Under the pieces are notes generated by a model, which was given only the letters and a program-made list of their open reading frames with translations, searched no databases and had not been told where the DNA came from. Of a stretch of 26,476 nucleotides of DNA, positions 22,622 to 26,476 are shown one piece after another (the stretch's first letter is position 1; every line of letters starts with the position of its first letter). Source of the DNA: RH-chloro-G1 sp003670575 (lineage in GTDB: Bacteria; Chloroflexota; Dehalococcoidia; UBA2979). The translations under genes were made by a program, and so were the position numbers. The stretch lies in contig CANMOP010000024.1 of the NCBI GenBank assembly GCA_947499615.1, forward strand, positions 1 to 26,476. The letters run 5' to 3'.

Positions 22622-23281
22622 TCACGCCCGTGGCGGAAGCATTGAGTCGGGCACACGCGCCGGGAACACGAATGGCGGCTCACCCGCGGTGTCGTACTGC
22701 TCGGTCGCGCCATCAAGGTACATGACGCCCACGAGCGCACATGTCGCCGCGTCCAACTCATCGTGAGTGGCGACGCGGGCGCGCGGCAATCCTCGCACCC
22801 CGACCCGCCGCAATCCTCGTGCGAGCGCATCGACGCCCTGGCGCTTGCGCGGGATGGACAGGATGTCCTGCGCCATGCCGGGGTACACCTCGAGCACCGC
22901 AATGCCCACCGTCCGCAACCGATCGGCGAGCTCTATCCCCCGTAGCGTCAGGCCCACCATCGAAGGCAACAGCGTCGGATAGACGCGATACCCCGCGGCG
23001 ATGCAGAAGCGGTCTACCGCACGCAGGATTCCCGCCGTCGCGCACGCGCACGTCGAGTCGACGCAGTCCCGCCCCTCCGGCAACGCCAGCGGAGCGTCGA
23101 TGCACACCAACGCGGGGCGCAGCCGTTGGATCACCGCGTCGATCTCATCATCGTGTCGTGCGGTGGACAGCAGGCGTAGGCGACGACGCCGATCCATCGC
23201 CGCAAGCCCCGTCGGATACCGAGGCCCGCTGCGTAGATCGATCCCGAGCACAGTCTGTGCGAGAGGCTCTGGTACAATCAC
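22622..23281 (-). CDS. DUF429-like protein
   Basis: 219 residues from GTG 23281; GTG 23251 is an alternative that starts right at VLGIDLR. The DUF429 pattern is visible: an N-terminal GIDLRSGP (acidic residue in an RNase H-like beta strand), CIDAPLALPEGRDCVDSTCA (second acidic strand followed by a Cys-rich segment), LEVYPGMAQ and a C-terminal HDELDAATCALVGVMYLDG. These acidic positions resemble an RNase H-type active site, so nuclease activity has been suggested for the family in general, but function is not established. No ribosome site is clear. The divergent rhodanese promoter overlaps its first codons, so the two genes compete for the same DNA. Confidence 0.8.
   Translation of the reverse strand: MIVPEPLAQTVLGIDLRSGPRYPTGLAAMDRRRRLRLLSTARHDDEIDAVIQRLRPALVCIDAPLALPEGRDCVDSTCACATAGILRAVDRFCIAAGYRVYPTLLPSMVGLTLRGIELADRLRTVGIAVLEVYPGMAQDILSIPRKRQGVDALARGLRRVGVRGLPRARVATHDELDAATCALVGVMYLDGATEQYDTAGEPPFVFPARVPDSMLPPRA
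23270..23278 (+). promoter_or_regulatory. extended -10 promoter of the rhodanese gene
   Basis: TGGTACAAT combines the TGn extension with TACAAT (23273-23278); the -35 region is weak, as usual for extended -10 promoters. The expected start point near 23285 leaves a leader of about 43 bases containing GGAAGGA. It overlaps the start of the divergent DUF429-like gene. Confidence 0.55.
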
Positions 23282-23327
23282 ATGAGCACTGTGCCACGCC
23301 CTCCGGCGCGCGGGAAGGAATATTGAC

Positions 23328-23669
23328 TTGGCAACGAAGGATCCATTGGAGCCGTTCACTCGCATCTCGGTCGCGGAAGCGAAGGAGATGATCGAGGCTG
23401 GCAATGTGCAGGTGATCGACTCGCGCGAGCCGCACGAGCACTACGACGGGCACGTACCCGGATCGCTCAACATTCCGCACATGGCGACGCTGCCGCGCAA
23501 CGCAGACCTCGATCGGGACAAGCCGATCCTCTTCATCTGCAAGTCCGGCCAGCGTTCCGCCGTTGCCGCCGAGTTTGCCGCAACTGTGGGCCTGACTGAG
23601 CTGTTCAACGTCGAAGGTGGGCACGACGCCTGGCGCACGGCCGGGTACGAGATGGAAACCGGCGACTAG
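23328..23669 (+). CDS. single-domain rhodanese-like sulfurtransferase
   Basis: 113 residues from TTG 23328, chosen because GGAAGGA lies nine bases upstream. Rhodanese domains carry sulfur as a persulfide on a loop Cys. The loop is CKSGQRS (71-77) with Cys71; VIDSREPHEHYDGHVPGSLN is the typical CH2A signature and NVEGGHDAWRTAGY the CH2B end. It has the length of a single domain (GlpE/PspE type). Likely cytosolic, as there is no signal peptide. The gene stands alone, convergent with the histidine kinase, and has no obvious link to the cysteine desulfurase 4 kb away, although both handle sulfane sulfur. Confidence 0.92.
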   Translation: MATKDPLEPFTRISVAEAKEMIEAGNVQVIDSREPHEHYDGHVPGSLNIPHMATLPRNADLDRDKPILFICKSGQRSAVAAEFAATVGLTELFNVEGGHDAWRTAGYEMETGD

Positions 23670-23677
23670 ACTGCCGG

Positions 23678-23697
23678 CTGCGGACGCTACTCCGCAG
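23678..23697. terminator. hairpin between convergent rhodanese and kinase genes
   Basis: CTGCGGA (23678-23684) and TCCGCAG (23691-23697) form a perfect 7-bp stem with a six-base loop. The loop contains the kinase stop codon (23687-23689). A short shared terminator is likely, though it lacks a T run. Confidence 0.4.
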
Positions 23698-25459
23698 GGC
23701 GATCAAGCACCTGGCGGACGATTCGCAGGAGCGCGGCGGCGGTAAACGGCTTCTCCAGGAAGCGTACATCGCCGTCGCGCAGCAACGCCGAAAAACGCTC
23801 CGGCTCAGCGTCCCCGCTGATCAGCACCACGCGCCGCCTGAGTTGCGGCCAACGAGCCGCCAACGCCTCATACAGCCCCGCGCCGTCAATCCCGGGCATG
23901 CGCACATCCGACAGCACGAGGTCGAATGCGCCGGCCTCCAGCACTCGTAGCGCTTCCCGACCGGATGCCGCGCTCGCCACCGTATATCCGGAAGCGCCGA
24001 GGATTACTGAGACCAGCTCGCGTACGGGCTGCTCATCATCAACCACCAGCACCCGCTCGCCGCGACCCAGCGGCGGCTCGGCATCGAACGAACCCGGCAG
24101 GTCCGAATCGCGCGGAATCGGCAGCTCCACGACAAACCTCGCGCCGCCGCCCAGCGCGCGTTCGGCGAAGAGCCGACCCCCATGAGACTGCACGATGCCA
24201 TACGCCACCGAGAGTCCAAGACCACTGCCTTCGCCGACCTCGCGTGTGCTGAAGAACGGTTCGAAGATGCGCGAGACCAGTTCTTCAGGGATACCAGGGC
24301 CGGTGTCCGTGACGCTGACGCGCACGACACCCCCTCCCTGCTCGCTCGCGATGTGAATCGTGCCGCCACTGATCAGCGCCTGCTGTGCATTGGTGACCAA
24401 GTTCAGGAACACCTGCTCCAGTTGGTACTCATCACCGAGGAGTGTCGGAATCGGGCCGAACGTGGACTCGATGGTGACGCCGCTTGCCTCAAGGCTGTAC
24501 CGACGCACCTCGATCACGCGCGACAGGACGGCATTGATATCCACGGCCGCGGTGCGCGGACGATGCTGGCGAGCGAAATAGAGGAGGTTACGCACGATGC
24601 GTCCCGCGCGTTGCGCCTCCTGTTCAACGACAGCGGTTGCGCGGCGCAACTCATCGCCCGTAAGCGAGGGGAGCAACTGCGCATAACCGAGGATGGTGGT
24701 GAGTGGATTGTTCAGCTCATGCGCCACGCCGGAAACGAGTTCACCGAGCGCGGACAGCCGCTCCGGATCCTCCCCGCGCTGCACGTCCGCACGCACCGAG
24801 TATGACTCAACGGTCGGAGACGATTCGGATGGCTCCGGTGCCTGCGGCTCAAGCGCCGCAGCCGGGGAGACCTCTGCCGCCCGCGCCGCCTCGATGACCG
24901 ACGCGCCCACGTTCAGTGACTCCGGTGCACCCGCAGTGTCACCCGATGCGCTCGCCAACCGCCCTTCGATCACACCGGCATACTGCTGAGTCCGCAATCC
25001 ATCGAGGGCCGAGAACGCGCACTGTGCCTCCGCGTACACCAGCAGTACACCGACCACTGCACCGCCTGCGAAGAGGGGGACGCGAACGGCGGAGTGCAAG
25101 CCAAATGCGGGCAACCGCGTGAGTGGTGACCGATCGGAGCCGGCGACCCGGAGCACACCGTCGATCTGCGGCTCGCCCAGCCGCAGCACCTCGCGCTCTG
25201 CGGCGTCAAGCGCGAACCAGATGAGACCGGGCGCGATGCCCGCCACCGGAGCGGGATAAATGCCGACGACTTCCGCGCGCTCTGGCTCCAGCCGCAACAC
25301 AACGCCGAACTGGAACGGCACCACAACACTGGCTTCGCGCAGTACGGCCCGACAGAGGTCCGGCAACCACCGCACTTCCAGCGCGGCGCGCAACGCAGCG
25401 GCCAACGCCAGCGACTCGGCGACGTCGCCGACGAAGGACGGATTAGAGTCGGGTATCAC
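23687..25459 (-). CDS. GAF-histidine kinase-receiver hybrid sensor
   Basis: 590 residues from GTG 25459. In order: a GAF-like sensory domain (about 20-165), a low-complexity linker (170-225), a HisKA dimer domain with phospho-acceptor His about 245 in GVAHELNNPLTTILGYAQLL, a HATPase with N box NLVTNAQQAL, G1 DTGPGIP and G2 GEGSGLGLSVAYG, and a C-terminal receiver (475-590) with DDE near its start, phospho-acceptor Asp in LSDVRMPG (about 515) and Lys in LEKPF. All catalytic residues are present. No membrane segment is predicted, so it senses a cytosolic signal. The attached receiver has no output domain; phosphate probably passes on to another protein or the receiver tunes the kinase. No response regulator lies nearby. 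The start has GAGA nine bases upstream. Confidence 0.93.
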   Translation of the reverse strand: MIPDSNPSFVGDVAESLALAAALRAALEVRWLPDLCRAVLREASVVVPFQFGVVLRLEPERAEVVGIYPAPVAGIAPGLIWFALDAAEREVLRLGEPQIDGVLRVAGSDRSPLTRLPAFGLHSAVRVPLFAGGAVVGVLLVYAEAQCAFSALDGLRTQQYAGVIEGRLASASGDTAGAPESLNVGASVIEAARAAEVSPAAALEPQAPEPSESSPTVESYSVRADVQRGEDPERLSALGELVSGVAHELNNPLTTILGYAQLLPSLTGDELRRATAVVEQEAQRAGRIVRNLLYFARQHRPRTAAVDINAVLSRVIEVRRYSLEASGVTIESTFGPIPTLLGDEYQLEQVFLNLVTNAQQALISGGTIHIASEQGGGVVRVSVTDTGPGIPEELVSRIFEPFFSTREVGEGSGLGLSVAYGIVQSHGGRLFAERALGGGARFVVELPIPRDSDLPGSFDAEPPLGRGERVLVVDDEQPVRELVSVILGASGYTVASAASGREALRVLEAGAFDLVLSDVRMPGIDGAGLYEALAARWPQLRRRVVLISGDAEPERFSALLRDGDVRFLEKPFTAAALLRIVRQVLDRPAE

Positions 25460-25697
25460 AGTGCAGCTCTCGTTGCGGTCGTATCCCTGCGCGGCTCATG
25501 ACCGCGCCCCACCGGCGGAGACACAGCGTGTCACGTCGCCGTGCCGTGGAACACGCCGGAGGCAACGGATTATATTTCATTCCGGTAGAGACTCCGTAAA
25601 GGGGCTCCCGTGTATACCCATACGTGTACGGTACGGGGCGACACTGCCTGTCTGTAATCGGTATTCCCCTGAAACGACCCCGGCTGACCGGAAGCTG
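25460..25697. other. intergenic region before the kinase
   Basis: It carries the kinase promoter and leader and, next to the Lon-domain gene stop, a T/A-rich island with partly symmetric TGTATAC and TACGTGTAC elements (25611-25632) that I could not resolve into an operator. No coding frame is convincing. Confidence 0.5.
25569..25574 (-). promoter_or_regulatory. consensus -10 box for the hybrid kinase (TATAAT)
   Basis: A perfect TATAAT in an AT-rich island on the minus strand. The -35 is weak. The start point near 25562 gives a leader of about 100 bases that contains a GACAC-agc-GTGTC dyad (25520-25532). Confidence 0.55.
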
Positions 25698-26405
25698 CTA
25701 GTTGGCGGCGCCAAGCCCCGCCCACCGATCCGAGACCACCGCCGAGGCCTGCTGGTGCAGACCGGTGATCGCGCGCTCCAGCAACGGGAGCGCCTCCCTG
25801 AGTCGGCGTCCCGCATCCAGATCCTCGAGCAATCGCTGGCGCTCCGCGACGTACGCGCCCCCGTCCACGACGGGCAGACTGGTGGCGACCAGGATGCGGT
25901 CGGCGAGTTGACTCGGCGTTTGCGGGAGCTCCGCGCCCCGTTCGTACGCACCTCGAATGGTTGCGCGCAGCTGCTCCAACTGCCGCAACCCCTCCCGTGC
26001 TTGTTCCATCATGGACAAGGGTGCGGAACCGACCTCCTCGACTGGGAACTCCACTTCCGCGGACAGATACGAACGATCGTGTCGGAGCGTCAGGATGCGA
26101 AATCGCCGCTCGCCGATGGCTTCCAAATGTAGCCGACCGTCCGGTCCGGGAATCACCGAGGTGATGCGAGCGGTGGTGCCGATGCTGTGCGGCACGATTG
26201 GGCCGCCTGCCTCGCCCACTTCGTCGCCTTCACGGATGAGCACAACACCGAATGGCGCGCCATCCTCCAGGCACTCCGCGACCAACGCGCGGTAGCGAGG
26301 CTCGAAGACCTGAAGGGTCACCGCCATGCCCGGAACCAACACGATACGAGCGAGGGGGAACAGTCGCAGATCCACAAGGGGTTCTGTGCGGTCGATTGGG
26401 CTCAC
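25698..26405 (-). CDS. Lon substrate-binding (LAN/LON) domain protein
   Basis: 235 residues from GTG 26405. The N-terminal half is the LON substrate-binding domain found at the start of Lon proteases and in stand-alone proteins: LRLFPLARIVLVPGMAVTLQ, VFEPRYRALVAECLEDG, FGVVLIREGDEVG, GTTARITSVIPGPDGRLHLE, IGERRFRILTL. The C-terminal half is helical (EGLRQLEQLRATIRG, RQRLLEDLDAGRRLREALPL). No AAA+ or protease domain is present, so it is not Lon itself; stand-alone members may deliver substrates or bind proteins. The GTG overlaps the stop of the upstream membrane protein gene (GTGA, 26402-26405), so the two are coupled. Confidence 0.88.
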   Translation of the reverse strand: MSPIDRTEPLVDLRLFPLARIVLVPGMAVTLQVFEPRYRALVAECLEDGAPFGVVLIREGDEVGEAGGPIVPHSIGTTARITSVIPGPDGRLHLEAIGERRFRILTLRHDRSYLSAEVEFPVEEVGSAPLSMMEQAREGLRQLEQLRATIRGAYERGAELPQTPSQLADRILVATSLPVVDGGAYVAERQRLLEDLDAGRRLREALPLLERAITGLHQQASAVVSDRWAGLGAAN

Positions 26406-26476
26406 GCGCCGCGGATGAGCGCCATCACCACGATGGCCAACCCGCTGACCGTCGCAGCTGCCGCACCGGACCACCA
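26402..26476 (-). CDS. C-terminus of a membrane protein, truncated by window edge
   Basis: On the minus strand the frame from 26476 to TGA 26402-26404 encodes WWSGAAAATVSGLAIVVMAL followed by IRGA and stop, a single hydrophobic helix with a short positive tail. It is the end of a gene lying mostly outside the window; family unknown. The stop overlaps the GTG of the Lon-domain gene by four bases, which is how the true start of that gene can be fixed. Confidence 0.55.
   Translation of the reverse strand, partial: WWSGAAAATVSGLAIVVMALIRGA

Noticed and set aside
25605..25640. Possible operator in TGTATACCCATACGTGTACG-type sequence
   Set aside because: The symmetry is imperfect, with several competing partial repeats; I could not define one site.

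Overview
The window is 26.5 kb of very GC-rich (roughly two thirds G+C), gene-dense bacterial chromosome with mostly housekeeping content. I read it as probably Chloroflexota (moderate confidence). The reasons are the lipoproteins with Thr/Pro/Ala-rich linkers, the GGGAGAGGGGC...GGGTGAGGG repeat family, a GARPGAG...NAL-type small protein, and a mix of genes with good Shine-Dalgarno sites and genes that look leaderless. No CRISPR array, rRNA, intact insertion sequence or prophage is visible.

Layout. 1-1260 is a gene graveyard: a possible partial reading frame at the edge, a small zinc-ribbon-like frame, the C-terminal remnant of an ISAs1-type transposase and the C-terminal third of an MFS transporter. 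1261-2200 is a lipoprotein gene broken by one base in a C5 tract. 2274-10248 is a long leftward block: pth, mfd, a HAD phosphatase, a GNAT acetyltransferase, an amidohydrolase, a nine-helix membrane protein, tRNA-Pro(GGG) and a tiny ORF. A repeat element and a hairpin leader separate pth from mfd. 10369-12578 holds two tandem, about 85% identical NAD(P)-dependent epimerase-like genes, closed by a 20-bp-stem bidirectional terminator. 12642-13963 is an ArsR-type repressor translationally coupled to a double-SRPBCC protein, with a perfect 7-bp-arm operator upstream. 14056-15387 (unknown 443-aa protein) and 15562-16260 (ADP-forming acyl-CoA synthetase beta subunit) diverge from two well-formed sigma70-like promoters. 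16426-17199 is a solitary HNH endonuclease. 17618-19450 is one open frame in which a small hypothetical protein runs through three repeat copies into a cysteine desulfurase. 19610-19825 is a small HTH protein. 19873-20675 is a second frameshifted lipoprotein. 20812-22556 is a PyrE-like phosphoribosyltransferase coupled to a D-2-hydroxyacid dehydrogenase. Then follow a DUF429-like protein, a rhodanese, a GAF/histidine kinase/receiver hybrid, a Lon-substrate-binding-domain protein and the last residues of a membrane protein at the right edge.

How the genes work together. pth and mfd are frequent neighbours in bacteria and handle stalled translation and stalled transcription. The ArsR/SRPBCC pair is a self-contained regulated unit. 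The cysteine desulfurase has no scaffold or thiouridylase partner here, and the acyl-CoA synthetase beta subunit has no alpha subunit here. I found no clearly new multi-gene system. The observations most worth checking are the two lipoprotein frameshifts, both in C5 tracts; the repeat array that fuses two genes in frame; the PyrE-like protein lacking the usual catalytic lysines; the mfd leader hairpin; the leaderless promoter geometry; and the unrecognised 443-aa protein.
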